In this document: piece after piece, positions 26,890-35,059 of the stretch | How positions within the stretch are numbered: position 1 is the stretch's first letter | How the letters are laid out: each line of letters begins with the position of its first letter | Virus record (IMG/VR): IMGVR_UViG_3300035698_022014 | Location: 1 to 64,000 of that record | Direction: 5' to 3' (one strand) | Length of the DNA: 64,000 bases | Origin: a virus | Translations under genes and position numbers: made by a program | The notes under the pieces: model-generated | Database searches by the model: none | Told to the model about the DNA's origin: nothing | Seen by the model: the letters and a program-made list of their open reading frames with translations, nothing else

Positions 26890-26956
26890 CGAAAACAATC
26901 ACACATCAACCCAATTTACATTCACGACAAATAAAAGTATTCAACAGTCAATGTTT

Positions 26957-26973
26957 TATTTATGTGATAAATA
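26957..26973. promoter_or_regulatory. Back-to-back late promoter boxes in an inverted repeat
   Basis: TATTTAT-GTG-ATAAATA is a perfect inverted repeat. It reads GATAAATA on the plus strand (26966-26973), 45 bases before the gp4 start, and CATAAATA on the minus strand (26957-26964), toward the baseplate operon. It sits in the 205-base gap between the two divergent structural operons. Confidence 0.6.
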
Positions 26974-27018
26974 GTACACGCGTGCAATTTGCACCTATTG
27001 ATACGAAAAGAGGAAGTT

Positions 27019-27483
27019 TTGGCTTACAGAGGAAAATTTAGACCTAACAACCCTGGAAAGTACAAAGGGGATCCCACAAAGATCACCTACAGATCTTTGT
27101 GGGAGCTTAAAGTGTTCAGGAGATGCGACGATCACCCTGATATTATAGAATGGCAGTCTGAAGAAATCGCAATTCCTTATATGAACCCTGTAAAAGGCAA
27201 AACAAGCAGATACTTTCCTGACATTGTAATAAAAAAGCGTGTTGGTATTGATAAATATGAGATGATCATGATTGAGATCAAACCTAAAAGTCAAACTAAA
27301 CCGCCCGACCCATCAAAAAAGAACAATACGCCTACAGGAAGAATATCAAGACGGTATATAAATGAGGCTGCTACATACGCTATTAACGAGGCAAAGTGGA
27401 AGGCAGCACAAAGGTATTGTAAAGAACGTGGGTGGATTTGGCACATTATGACAGAAGACGAAATTAAACCACTAGGGAAATAA
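27019..27483 (+). CDS. 4: Head completion protein gp4 (also called gp50; nuclease-like), TTG start
   Basis: Starting at TTG 27019, with GAGGAA just upstream, the protein reads MAYRGKFRPNNPGKYKGDPTKITYRSLWE, aligning closely with T4 gp4 (MAYSGKWVPKNISKYRGDPKKITYRSNWE). Length 154 against 150. The core SRYFPDIVIKK...MIMIEIKPKSQTKPP has the PD-(D/E)XK nuclease pattern (Asp, Glu-x-Lys). gp4 finishes the DNA-filled head so that a tail can bind. An earlier TTG at 26989 has no ribosome site. It is the first gene of the plus-strand structural operon. Confidence 0.92.
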   Translation: MAYRGKFRPNNPGKYKGDPTKITYRSLWELKVFRRCDDHPDIIEWQSEEIAIPYMNPVKGKTSRYFPDIVIKKRVGIDKYEMIMIEIKPKSQTKPPDPSKKNNTPTGRISRRYINEAATYAINEAKWKAAQRYCKERGWIWHIMTEDEIKPLGK

Positions 27484-27484
27484 C

Positions 27485-28081
27485 ATGGCTAGTTTATTTG
27501 ATGATATATTGCTTAAAGGTGTGCGTGCAGGTCAGATGCCTGCACGCTCCTCGACAGCGCGTGAATGGTTCCGCGAAAAGGCAAAAGGCCTTGGGAAAGT
27601 AACAGAAACAAAACTTCTGCGTGATGACACAAGTCGACTGAAGGATAGAACAGCTATAGGCAAGATGTACTTCTTCATGTATGATCCAAAACACAAAAAG
27701 ACATTGCCCTACTATGACTCGTTTCCGTTAATCTTTCCTGTAGATCGTGCTGAAGGCGGCTTTTACGGTATCAACTTCCATTATCTGCCACTGCCTATGC
27801 GTGCTGATTTGATGGACGCTCTCTATGACATTACAAACAATCAAAGATACAACGAGGGTACAAAGCTCAAACTTTCATACAGTGTACTGAAGGGCGTGGA
27901 AAAATTCGACGCCTTCAAACCTGCATTCAAGAGATATTTAAGTGCCCAAGTTCGAAGTAGATTCATACAGGTGCAGGCTGCAGAATGGGACATAGCTTTG
28001 TTTCTCGGCAGCGAGCAGTTCGTTGGTGCTTCCAAAACTAAAGTGTGGGCCGATTCCAGAAAAATAATAAAGGGCAAGTAG
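27485..28081 (+). CDS. Conserved T4-like structural/assembly protein of unknown function (198 aa)
   Basis: It starts one base after the gp4 stop (GGGAA upstream). The segment MYFFMYDPKHKKTLPYYD.FPLIFPVD....GFYGINFHYLP is a well-kept motif that I associate with virion-gene neighbours in marine and jumbo myoviruses, but I know no assigned function. The N-terminus is basic and Arg-rich. In T4 the gene beside gp4 is gene 2 (DNA-end protector), yet I see no sequence support for that name. No membrane segment or signal is present. Confidence 0.6.
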   Translation: MASLFDDILLKGVRAGQMPARSSTAREWFREKAKGLGKVTETKLLRDDTSRLKDRTAIGKMYFFMYDPKHKKTLPYYDSFPLIFPVDRAEGGFYGINFHYLPLPMRADLMDALYDITNNQRYNEGTKLKLSYSVLKGVEKFDAFKPAFKRYLSAQVRSRFIQVQAAEWDIALFLGSEQFVGASKTKVWADSRKIIKGK

Positions 28082-28085
28082 GCAC

Positions 28086-28808
28086 ATGTTCAACATATCA
28101 GAATTTAAATCGAGAATGGACCGTCACGGCGGACCTGCACGTACAAGTCTGTTTGAGGTGTCTATATCATCCACAAATAGACGTGGCGAGATAATAGTTC
28201 CTGGTGTGATATCAACAGACGATCTCAGATTCTTTTGTCAGACTGTTACGATGCCAGGAATCAACCTTGAGGTGATGTCATACAAGCCTAACGGTGTTGG
28301 GTATGGTGAATCGATGCCCATGAACGCTACACCAGACCAATTGAACGCTGTGTTCATGCTTGACAGCAATAACCGTGTAATGACCTTCTTTCATCGTTGG
28401 ATCTCATCTGTTGTTAATGTTAGTGGAAGTCGTGGTGGGAATTCTCGTGGACTTGCACCAAAACTCATTGAGTATAAAGACACATACGCTGCATCCGAAC
28501 TATCAATAAGGCACTACTCTACTCACAGCCCATTACAATTCTACGAGTGCCGATATGAAGGCGTGTATCCTACACAGGTCGGTGCAATAGATCTTAGTTG
28601 GGCTGCCAACGATGTTGCAGCCACAACAACAGTAAACTTCTCATATAACAGAATGATATATTCAGGCTTTGTAGATGGCAACTTCGAATCGACAGACAAT
28701 TTCATTGGAACTCAGTCATCTCAAGTGAGGGGCAACGTGATAGGACAAACAGTACAATCGTTTGATCGTAGGTCTGTAGATGCGCTGACCGCACCATCAT
28801 TTTCATAA
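28086..28808 (+). CDS. Tail-tube-fold baseplate protein, possibly gp54-like (240 aa)
   Basis: The arrangement LFEVSI...FFCQTVTMPGINLEVMSYKPNGVGYGESMPMNATPDQLNAVFMLDSNN...FFHRWI...YECRYEGVYPTQVGAIDLSWAANDVAATTTVNFSYNRMIY (quoted in outline) is the tail-tube fold shared by gp19, gp48 and gp54: a 'CQ.V.MPG' strand, a central helix 'F..W', and a final 'V.FSY' strand. It lies between gp4 and gp26, not beside the sheath, so a tube initiator such as gp54 fits better than the major tube protein. The specific name is inference. Confidence 0.6.
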   Translation: MFNISEFKSRMDRHGGPARTSLFEVSISSTNRRGEIIVPGVISTDDLRFFCQTVTMPGINLEVMSYKPNGVGYGESMPMNATPDQLNAVFMLDSNNRVMTFFHRWISSVVNVSGSRGGNSRGLAPKLIEYKDTYAASELSIRHYSTHSPLQFYECRYEGVYPTQVGAIDLSWAANDVAATTTVNFSYNRMIYSGFVDGNFESTDNFIGTQSSQVRGNVIGQTVQSFDRRSVDALTAPSFS

Positions 28809-28829
28809 TATCCAAGGAGACTACACATT

Positions 28830-29531
28830 ATGCCACTACCTAAAATTGATCTTCCAGTCTACCAATGCGAATTACCTTCGACAGGCAAAAAAGTAAAATT
28901 TAGACCGTTTTCTGTTAAAGAGGAGAAGATCCTCTTAATGGCTCAAGAGTCTAAAGACACTGAACAGATGATGCTGTCTATCAAGCAAATTGTCAACAAC
29001 TGTCTGATCAACAATACAATTGAAGATCTTCCTATATTCGATGTTGAGTATTTGTTGATTCAGTTGCGGTCCAAGTCTGTAGACAACATTGTTGTGTTTC
29101 AGATTGAAGATCCTGAAACACAAGAGACGATCAAGCTTGAAATAGATTTGAGCAATGTCAAAATACAAAGAGATGAAAACCACACAAACAAGATCACAAT
29201 TTCAGATGAGTATTCCTTGTTCCTAAAGTATCCTACAATAGATCAGTTTGAAGGATTGGTAGGCAAAGAGAAGCAAACATCAGACGATAGTTATGGTGTC
29301 ATGATTGCTTGTATAGACAAACTTGCATCTGCTGAAGAAGTCTTCACCTTCAAGGACTTCACCAGATTGGAGGTTGATAATTTTATCGACAGTCTTCACA
29401 GTGACACGATCAAGAAAATCAAACAGTTTTTTGATACGATGCCGAAAGTTCGTCATGAAGTTCCGTACAAAAACTCAAAAGGCGAGGACAAGAAGTTTGT
29501 CGTTGAAGGAACACAAACTTTTTTTATCTAA
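28830..29531 (+). CDS. 26: Baseplate hub assembly protein gp26 (T4_baseplate family)
   Basis: 233 residues, T4 gp26 208. The N-terminus PLPKIDLPVYQCELPSTGKKVKFRPFSVKEEKILLMAQES fits the T4 base plate family start (LPK...LPS.G..V..RP..V.EEK.LL.A.ES) in outline. The family acts in hub assembly as a chaperone of the tape measure. The stop overlaps the next start (TAATG), the same gp26-gp51 coupling as in other T4-like phages and reminiscent of tail-assembly chaperone pairs. AAGGAG precedes the start. Confidence 0.85.
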   Translation: MPLPKIDLPVYQCELPSTGKKVKFRPFSVKEEKILLMAQESKDTEQMMLSIKQIVNNCLINNTIEDLPIFDVEYLLIQLRSKSVDNIVVFQIEDPETQETIKLEIDLSNVKIQRDENHTNKITISDEYSLFLKYPTIDQFEGLVGKEKQTSDDSYGVMIACIDKLASAEEVFTFKDFTRLEVDNFIDSLHSDTIKKIKQFFDTMPKVRHEVPYKNSKGEDKKFVVEGTQTFFI

Positions 29532-29704
29532 TGTTGAGCCACAATAAACTATCACTCTACTACCAGAAGATATTTGCCATGGCTCAACACCACAAATACA
29601 GTATTACAGAAATTGAAGAAATGCTACCATACGAAAGAGACATTTATTTTGCATTGTTGTTGAATTATATCGAGAAACAGAAAGAAGAGCAAGGGAAGAA
29701 TTAA
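29531..29704 (+). CDS. Small hub-assembly protein in the gp51 position (57 aa)
   Basis: ATG 29531 shares its A with the gp26 stop; the frame ends at TAA 29702-29704, two bases before gp29. The sequence contains EEMLPYERDIYFALLLNYIEKQ, the 'lP(Y/F)ER(D/E)iy..ll' helix common in small tail-assembly chaperones read after a larger partner. T4 gp51 (249 aa) catalyses hub assembly at this locus; this one is far shorter. Function by position and motif; T4-type enzyme activity is not implied. Confidence 0.65.
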   Translation: MLSHNKLSLYYQKIFAMAQHHKYSITEIEEMLPYERDIYFALLLNYIEKQKEEQGKN

Positions 29705-29706
29705 CA

Positions 29707-31425
29707 ATGGCAAAACAAACACTTCAAGGTGTAGTAGACAAGTTGGTGGAAGAGGGCCAGCTCACACGCGAGTCGTCTAAGGACGATTCAAGTAAACTAG
29801 AAGGCGTTCTGTTGAGTGTTTCTGAATCTATCGTTGATCAGACAGTGTCTCTTCAGCAGTTGTTAAACCTCAACGAGAACACACAAGAGCGGATCGAGGA
29901 GCAGAGACGTCTTGCTGCTGCGGATGGGACTCCTACAGTGGCTCCACAACCTGCACCCAGTGCAGATCCGCCCAGTGGGAACGGAAACGAGGGCAGATCG
30001 TCTATCCTTGCATCTGTTTTTGGTGGTACTTTTTTTGGTACTGGATTTGCAAGAGTGTTGTTGTCAGTCGGAAAAGTCCTAGGCAGTGTAAAGTTGTTGT
30101 TTAAGAGCCTTGCGGTGGGCGGTGTCATCGGCATTGCAATATATGGCATCAGCGAGGTGTTGAAAGATATAGGCGAAAACGAACAATTCCAATCAGCACT
30201 TACATCGATCAGCAGTCTGTGGAACGACAAGGTATTGCCCACATTTAACAGGATCGAAGATTTACTTGCTAACATCTCAGGCTTGGGCGAGTTTGCAGAA
30301 AGACTTAGAACCAATGTACAGGACTTTGTGGTCAACACGTTACTGGTACTTTCTGAAACCGTCGGATCGATATTTGAAGGAATAAATCAAATGTTAGATG
30401 GTGATTTTCTAGGCGGTACTCTTACTATACTCAAAGGCTTGGGCACAGGATTGTTAAGCATTTTTGACTCGTTGGTGACCAACGTCCTCAACATCTTTGG
30501 TGTCGATTTTGCAGAAGACGGATCTTTTTTTGGTATACTGTCACGAAAGTGGTCTGAAATGACACAAGGGGTCAGTGACGTTTGGGACAACATCACCACG
30601 TTCATTGGCGAGAAATTTGAATCCTTCAAGAGTTTCATGTCCCCCATAATTGATGAGTTCAGTGTAATTACAGACATCTTCACACTTGATCGAGATGATA
30701 TGTCCGCACTTGGTGCGCTAGGCAAACTTAAAGATATTGTTTTTGCACCTGTCAACATGGCTATAAACTTTGTCAAAGGAATATTTGGATTTGACAGTAC
30801 AGGCGAGCCTTTCAAACTACAGGATTTTGTTACAGACAAAGCCAATGAGATATTCGAATGGATAGGAGATTTGTTTTCGTCTCTTCCGTCCATTGAGGGA
30901 ATGAAAGCCGCTCTATATTCTCGCTTGCCAGAGTGGATGAAACCTGATTCTATCGATGAACAAAGACAGAGCATAATATCTGATATCCAGACTGAAAGAG
31001 ATCTACTTAATTCGGGCGACACGCGCAATTGGAGAGGACAAAAGAGAACAGAAAGCATCTCCAATCTCGAGCGTGAGTTGGACATGTTGCCTCAATACAA
31101 TAGGGGATCAAGCGGCTTCATGAACTTTGGCATGGGTACACCTGCAATGTTACACGGGATAGAGGCAGTTGTGCCAAAAAACTCGCCTGCAGGCGCTTTT
31201 CTATCTAGAAATTTTGACGAGAACTTCGATCCAATCAACCGTAGAATCCAATCTATTGAATCCTCTGCAATGTCTGGCTCCTCTGCTCCTGTTATAATTG
31301 CAAGTGCACCAACGATAGCTCCAGTGACAAACAACGTTAGAGGAAGTACAAATTACAGCAGTCAGCGGATAACAGCAGTAGGAAACGGATCGAGTGGATC
31401 TGGTTTAGGCAGGTTTGCAAATTAA
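29707..31425 (+). CDS. 29: Tape measure / baseplate hub protein gp29 (572 aa)
   Basis: Length is near T4 gp29 (590). An N-terminal coiled coil (to ~75) is followed by a Pro-rich linker, hydrophobic helices at ~100-150 (FGGTFFGTGFARVLLSVG; AVGGVIGIAIYGISEVL), amphipathic helices, and a C-terminal 'GMGTPAMLHGIEAVVPK' motif typical of tape measure proteins. It sets tail length and is delivered ahead of DNA; hydrophobic segments probably help cross the inner membrane. It follows gp26 and the gp51-like gene and ends at a strong terminator. Confidence 0.8.
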   Translation: MAKQTLQGVVDKLVEEGQLTRESSKDDSSKLEGVLLSVSESIVDQTVSLQQLLNLNENTQERIEEQRRLAAADGTPTVAPQPAPSADPPSGNGNEGRSSILASVFGGTFFGTGFARVLLSVGKVLGSVKLLFKSLAVGGVIGIAIYGISEVLKDIGENEQFQSALTSISSLWNDKVLPTFNRIEDLLANISGLGEFAERLRTNVQDFVVNTLLVLSETVGSIFEGINQMLDGDFLGGTLTILKGLGTGLLSIFDSLVTNVLNIFGVDFAEDGSFFGILSRKWSEMTQGVSDVWDNITTFIGEKFESFKSFMSPIIDEFSVITDIFTLDRDDMSALGALGKLKDIVFAPVNMAINFVKGIFGFDSTGEPFKLQDFVTDKANEIFEWIGDLFSSLPSIEGMKAALYSRLPEWMKPDSIDEQRQSIISDIQTERDLLNSGDTRNWRGQKRTESISNLERELDMLPQYNRGSSGFMNFGMGTPAMLHGIEAVVPKNSPAGAFLSRNFDENFDPINRRIQSIESSAMSGSSAPVIIASAPTIAPVTNNVRGSTNYSSQRITAVGNGSSGSGLGRFAN

Positions 31426-31455
31426 AAAAGGGACCCTTCAGAAGGCTCCCTTTTT
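31424..31455. terminator. Bidirectional intrinsic terminator between gp29 and dut
   Basis: AAAAAAGGGA...CTTC-A-GAAG...TCCCTTTTT forms a stem with A-run and T-run on its two flanks. It lies at the convergent end of the plus-strand structural operon and the minus-strand dut-regA operon, so it can stop transcription from both sides. Confidence 0.85.
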
Positions 31456-31479
31456 GTTACGATGGTGTTGAGATGGATG

Positions 31480-31995
31480 TTATTCTACTCCCGTCGAACC
31501 TAAACCACCTTCACGGTCAGTCTTTTGAGTCGGACGTGACAAACGCTCTGTGAGTTTGCACTTATCCTTATCGATCTTCTGCAATTGTGCCTGGGCAATT
31601 CTATCACCTGCATAAATTGTAATCGGCGTATCGCTTGCGTTGTAGACCATTACGTATGTAGGATCAATGTAGTCTGAATCAATAACACCAACACCGTTTG
31701 CAAGCATCAGTCCATATTTTAGAGCCATGCTTGAACGAATGTAGATCTTCATCTCGTGGTGTTTGGGGATATCAAATATCAAACCTGTAGGGACAAGAGT
31801 TCTGAACGATGCGTGAAGCTGGACAGAAGGTTTGCCACCTGCAATTCTGACTGGTAGTTGCATAGCTTTATTGTGAGGATTGTATGCTGTAACTTTGTCT
31901 TCCAGATCAAAGCAAGCACGAAGATCAAAGCAAGCTGACCCTTCTGTTGCAAATTCAGGGATTACAGCCGATTCTTTATCACGAAATATTCTCAT
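31480..31995 (-). CDS. dut: dUTP diphosphatase
   Basis: Trimeric dUTPase motifs are all present: motif 1 ATEGSACFDLRA, motif 2 IRSSMALKYGL, motif 3 GVGVIDSDYIDP with catalytic Asp and substrate Tyr, motif 4 in AGDRIAQAQL, and motif 5 DREGGLGSTG. It hydrolyses dUTP to dUMP, keeping uracil out of phage DNA and feeding dTMP synthesis. I choose ATG 31995 (MRIFRDKES) with GAGGAAG 6 bases upstream; the open frame extends to 32022. The gene overlaps the end of regA by 17 bases. 171 residues, slightly longer than usual because of an insert after motif 1. Confidence 0.93.
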   Translation of the reverse strand: MRIFRDKESAVIPEFATEGSACFDLRACFDLEDKVTAYNPHNKAMQLPVRIAGGKPSVQLHASFRTLVPTGLIFDIPKHHEMKIYIRSSMALKYGLMLANGVGVIDSDYIDPTYVMVYNASDTPITIYAGDRIAQAQLQKIDKDKCKLTERLSRPTQKTDREGGLGSTGVE

Positions 31996-32428
31996 TGTGT
32001 GTTCTTCCTCTTTTGGTGCCAACTGTGTATTTGCTCTCCAACGACCAATTACTTTTTTCTTTGAAGGCGATGATTTTAATTTTGTTTAACTCTGCGACAG
32101 GTGCATCAGATTGATCAGGATACACGATTTCTAACAGTCCCCATTCTTCAAGAAGATTGGCTGTGGTGTTTCTACGTGCAATGTCTTCTTCGTCTAGTGT
32201 GTTGTGCTTTCCATCAAGAATAAACAACTCCTTGAAATGCATAATAGCGTACCGACTTACATCCGTACTTTTGTCTTTTTTGTGTAGTATGTGACAGGAC
32301 TGGTACAAGATGCGCTCTCTCCGTGACGCAATTCCTATACGTGTTAGTGTCTCTTTTATCTTTAGGAAATTGTCTGGGACGATCAGCTCGATTTCTACAC
32401 CGTGTCCTCTAAATAGGTTCTGATCCAT
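31979..32428 (-). CDS. regA: Translational repressor RegA
   Basis: 149 residues; T4 RegA has 122. NFLKIKETLTRIGIASRRERILYQSCHILHKK and the LLEEWGLLEIVYPDQ and KYTVG segments align well with T4 RegA (given in outline). RegA binds start regions of early mRNAs and shuts off their translation, including its own and those of clamp-loader genes. The C-terminus has an extra ~15 basic/polar residues (KRGRTHNENIS) running over the start of dut. Order dut-regA-62-44-45 on one strand matches the T4 early replication operon with dut added at its end. Confidence 0.93.
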   Translation of the reverse strand: MDQNLFRGHGVEIELIVPDNFLKIKETLTRIGIASRRERILYQSCHILHKKDKSTDVSRYAIMHFKELFILDGKHNTLDEEDIARRNTTANLLEEWGLLEIVYPDQSDAPVAELNKIKIIAFKEKSNWSLESKYTVGTKRGRTHNENIS

Positions 32429-32490
32429 GTTATGTTCACTCTCATTTCTTGTTGTTATCTACGACGAGTTCATTGTGAATGTTCGCATGT

Positions 32491-32982
32491 TTATTTATCT
32501 TTTTTATTTTTTGTAGGCTTCTGCTCTCCTGTTTCTGATAATGCACGCAGATCGCTGAGATTCTGCTCTGTAAGTAACTTCAGGTATTGTTTTGCTATCT
32601 CTGGACGAACACCATACATCTTTTGAACCATCACAACATCGTCGTTCTTTTCTAGCTTGTGCCACTTTGAAAATCTCTTTCGCTTTCTGAGCGAACCCAT
32701 GTAATAGTAGAACTGTGCTGTGTCAGGTATGCACGAATGCATATTCATTTCGTTAGCGTGTAGGACCGAATCAGGAAAGAACCCAAACCCACGGTTGATA
32801 ATATACGCTACATAATCTTTTGCAACCTCAGGCTCCTGTGCAATCATATCCTTTTTTGTTTCTGACACTGCCGTCATGAACTCAAACGGACTTTTCTTCA
32901 ACGTCTTTGTAACAACTTGCTCCTCAACACAAGCTTCGTGTGGCTTTATCACATCACTCGCATCAATTTCTACCAAACTCAT
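32491..32982 (-). CDS. 62: Clamp loader small subunit gp62
   Basis: 163 residues (T4 187). Sequence is diverged but shows the family pattern KSPFEFMTAVSETKKD...YVAYIINRGFGFFPDSVLHANEMNMH...FYYYMGSLRKRKRFSKWHK in outline, as in cyanophage gp62. One gp62 joins four gp44 subunits to load the gp45 clamp. It lies in the conserved regA-62-44-45 order; its ATG overlaps the stop of the zinc-finger ORF by four bases. The C-terminus is Lys-rich. Confidence 0.85.
   Translation of the reverse strand: MSLVEIDASDVIKPHEACVEEQVVTKTLKKSPFEFMTAVSETKKDMIAQEPEVAKDYVAYIINRGFGFFPDSVLHANEMNMHSCIPDTAQFYYYMGSLRKRKRFSKWHKLEKNDDVVMVQKMYGVRPEIAKQYLKLLTEQNLSDLRALSETGEQKPTKNKKDK
32492..32499 (-). promoter_or_regulatory. 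Possible late-type box GATAAATA upstream of regA
   Basis: Minus-strand GATAAATA overlaps the gene 62 stop codon region, 63 bases before the regA ATG. RegA is an early protein in T4, so this match may be accidental in an A/T-rich stretch. Confidence 0.3.
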
Positions 32983-33143
32983 AAATCTTTCCCACTAATC
33001 ATTTTTTGCATTGTATCAGCACACTCTAAACACACAACGAGTACGTGGTCGCCATCCGCTGTGTTGATGTGCAGACTGAACTTCTCTTTTTGGCTAACCA
33101 TGGTTGTGCACAACTTACATTTCACCTTTTTGGCTTTGAACAT
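32979..33143 (-). CDS. Small zinc-finger protein between genes 44 and 62 (54 aa)
   Basis: I use ATG 33143, 2 bases after the gp44 stop; a GTG at 33182 would overlap gp44 by 37 bases. Two CxxC pairs (CKLC near residue 9 and CLEC near residue 38) form a four-cysteine zinc ribbon, with HINTADGDHVLVV strands between. The stop overlaps the gp62 start (ATGA). T4 has no gene here. A role in DNA replication or clamp loading is suggested only by its place inside the operon. Confidence 0.6.
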   Translation of the reverse strand: MFKAKKVKCKLCTTMVSQKEKFSLHINTADGDHVLVVCLECADTMQKMISGKDL

Positions 33144-33145
33144 AC

Positions 33146-34090
33146 TCACAAATCGCACGATGCCATTATCTCTGTCAAACACGCAACCAAATTCAGCTCG
33201 TGGTCAGGAACAGATGCGTGTTGAAACTGGTACTTTCCGAGAAGAACAACAAAGTCGGCCATAGAGTTAAGAGGAACAACAGTAAGTCCCGTATCGAACA
33301 GTTTGCGATAGATGTTTGCAAAATCTTGGTCGGTATTAGAGGCGACCCACTTACGCATTTCTGTGAAGTTCTTGTGTTTCAAAAACAGAAACAATCCATC
33401 AACAGATTCTTGTTTGAAGTTGACAAATATCCCCTCATCAATTCGACCTGACGAAGCGTACTTTTGCAATTCGTTAAGGGTCCGACGAAAGTCAGGAAAG
33501 TGCTTTTCAACGACTTTCGCTACAACTTTCTGATCATAATCAACATTTTCTTCTTTAAGGATCCAAAGCACACGTTTGAAGAACTGCGTGGCTATTGCAG
33601 GCTTCTCAGACTTGTCGATTGAGAATTCAACAAGAGAAAAACGTGAGTGAAGTGGCTCAATGATACGGTTTTTGAAGTTGCACGTGAAAATGAATCCGCA
33701 GTTGCGGCTAAACTCCTCAGAGAACGATCGAAGGGCATATTGTGTGTTTGGAGTAAGGTAATCAGCCTCGTCGATGATCACATATTTGCGGCCACCTGCA
33801 AACGATACAGAGGATGCAAAATTTGAGATCTCATAGCGAAGAGTGTCGATGCCACCGTTTAACGATCCATTGATAACAATATAGTCACAATTAAGTTCTT
33901 TCAGCATTGCGACTGCTGCAGTTGTTTTACCTGTTCCAGGTGTTCCAGAAAGAAGCAGGTTAGGGATGTTTTTATCGTCTACAAACTTTTGAAAAGACTT
34001 CATTGTCTTTTCTGGTAGGATGATGTCAGAAACCTTTTGAGGTCTGTATTTCTGACACCATAGCATTTCAGCAGCAATTGAATCGAGCAT
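33146..34090 (-). CDS. 44: Clamp loader large subunit gp44 (AAA+ ATPase)
   Basis: 314 residues (T4 319). Walker A GTPGTGKT at 49-56, Walker B IIDEAD ending at 110, sensor 1 'FIFTCNF.N' and the arginine-finger SRC-like HSRF at ~145-150. It starts with a QKYRPQ box typical of clamp loader ATPases. With gp62 it opens and closes the gp45 clamp on primer-template DNA using ATP. AAAGG precedes the ATG at 34090; a second ATG (34066, MLWCQKYRPQ) is possible. Confidence 0.95.
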   Translation of the reverse strand: MLDSIAAEMLWCQKYRPQKVSDIILPEKTMKSFQKFVDDKNIPNLLLSGTPGTGKTTAAVAMLKELNCDYIVINGSLNGGIDTLRYEISNFASSVSFAGGRKYVIIDEADYLTPNTQYALRSFSEEFSRNCGFIFTCNFKNRIIEPLHSRFSLVEFSIDKSEKPAIATQFFKRVLWILKEENVDYDQKVVAKVVEKHFPDFRRTLNELQKYASSGRIDEGIFVNFKQESVDGLFLFLKHKNFTEMRKWVASNTDQDFANIYRKLFDTGLTVVPLNSMADFVVLLGKYQFQHASVPDHELNLVACLTEIMASCDL

Positions 34091-34146
34091 AATATAATAC
34101 CTTTGTGTGGTGTGTTAATCAAATAGAAGGCCAGCGATGAAGCCCT

Positions 34147-34362
34147 TTAAATGTCATCATCGTTAGTATCGTCTGCTTGGTCAGGCTGCACTTCGGTGGC
34201 CTTAGCAGTGTGGCTCTTTACAAACTCTGCAAACTTCTCGCGTACAGTTCCCACTGCAACTAACTCGTTTCCTTTGAACGAGCCACGCTCTGTACACGTA
34301 TCGATGATATTGACCATCATCGTGAAATCGTTTAGTGTCAGGCTGTTTTGTAGATCAGTCAT
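34147..34362 (-). CDS. Small acidic protein between genes 44 and 45 (71 aa)
   Basis: I use ATG 34362 (MTDLQNSLTLNDF) with AAGGAT 6 bases upstream, 4 bases after the gp45 stop; the open frame reaches 34467 but that would overlap gp45 widely. Central part NIIDTCTERGSFKGNELVAVGTVREKFAEFV is a conserved-looking helix-loop-helix; the tail is very acidic (QPDQADDTNDDDI). I associate similar small proteins with this place in cyanophage genomes, but no function is known. Co-expression with the clamp is clear. Confidence 0.65.
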   Translation of the reverse strand: MTDLQNSLTLNDFTMMVNIIDTCTERGSFKGNELVAVGTVREKFAEFVKSHTAKATEVQPDQADDTNDDDI

Positions 34363-34366
34363 ATTG

Positions 34367-35029
34367 TTATCCTTTTTTATATGTTGATTTGGATTCGATT
34401 GCAATGAAGTATGTAACTTTCGATGAACTGAACTTCGATATTCCTTTTGAAGACAGTTCAACCTCATAATCTCCTGAAAGAAGAGGTAGATTCTCTGTTT
34501 TGATAATCAGCGAAAAAGTATCATCTGTGTCGCCCAATTCAAACCCATACGAGTCAGCAGATGGGTTTGCACTGTCAATTGCTTGTAGATAGCACTTACC
34601 ATCAGTGCCCACAAACGCAATCTCAGGCAACTGAAAGACGCTTGACGCCTTCAACACCTTTGACAGATCGTCTGCAGACAATGAAACAGACACATCAACA
34701 GATGGCAGCTTGATCTCTTTCTCTGGGGGCGAAATTATCATGGACGGGTCAGCATAAACATACTTCGCCTTGCTCTTTCCTTCAACGATTGTGATGAAGC
34801 TGCTACCAAAGTCGAGATCAGGCTCTGAATATAGACTGCACACAGACAAGAAGCGTGGAAGGTTGTATATTCCTGCTGTTCGTGGAAACTCGTCAGGAAC
34901 AGTAGCAACTGCCATAATAGTTTTTAGTGGACTAATAGTTTTTAGTGTGTTACCTTCTTTAAGAAGTATGGATTGATTGATTCCTGCAAAGTTCTTTAGT
35001 ACCATCATCGTTTCACTTGATAGCTTCAT
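34367..35029 (-). CDS. 45: Sliding clamp gp45
   Basis: 220 residues (T4 228). The start MKLSSETMMVLKNFAGINQSILLK matches T4 MKLSKDTTALLKNFATINSGIMLK, and the body keeps the clamp repeats (GIYNLPRFLSVCSLY; PLLSGDYEVELSSKGISKF). The trimeric ring tethers the polymerase and, in T4, is also the mobile activator of late transcription with gp55 and gp33. AAAGGAT precedes the ATG. The polymerase here ends in LEDFFA, a likely clamp-binding tail. Confidence 0.95.
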   Translation of the reverse strand: MKLSSETMMVLKNFAGINQSILLKEGNTLKTISPLKTIMAVATVPDEFPRTAGIYNLPRFLSVCSLYSEPDLDFGSSFITIVEGKSKAKYVYADPSMIISPPEKEIKLPSVDVSVSLSADDLSKVLKASSVFQLPEIAFVGTDGKCYLQAIDSANPSADSYGFELGDTDDTFSLIIKTENLPLLSGDYEVELSSKGISKFSSSKVTYFIAIESKSTYKKG

Positions 35030-35059
35030 AATGTATCCTTTATGGTTGTTGTAATTATA

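Noticed and set aside
27485-28081. Naming this gene gp2 (DNA-end protector) by position beside gp4
   Set aside because: No sequence resemblance to T4 gp2 could be seen; position alone is not enough.
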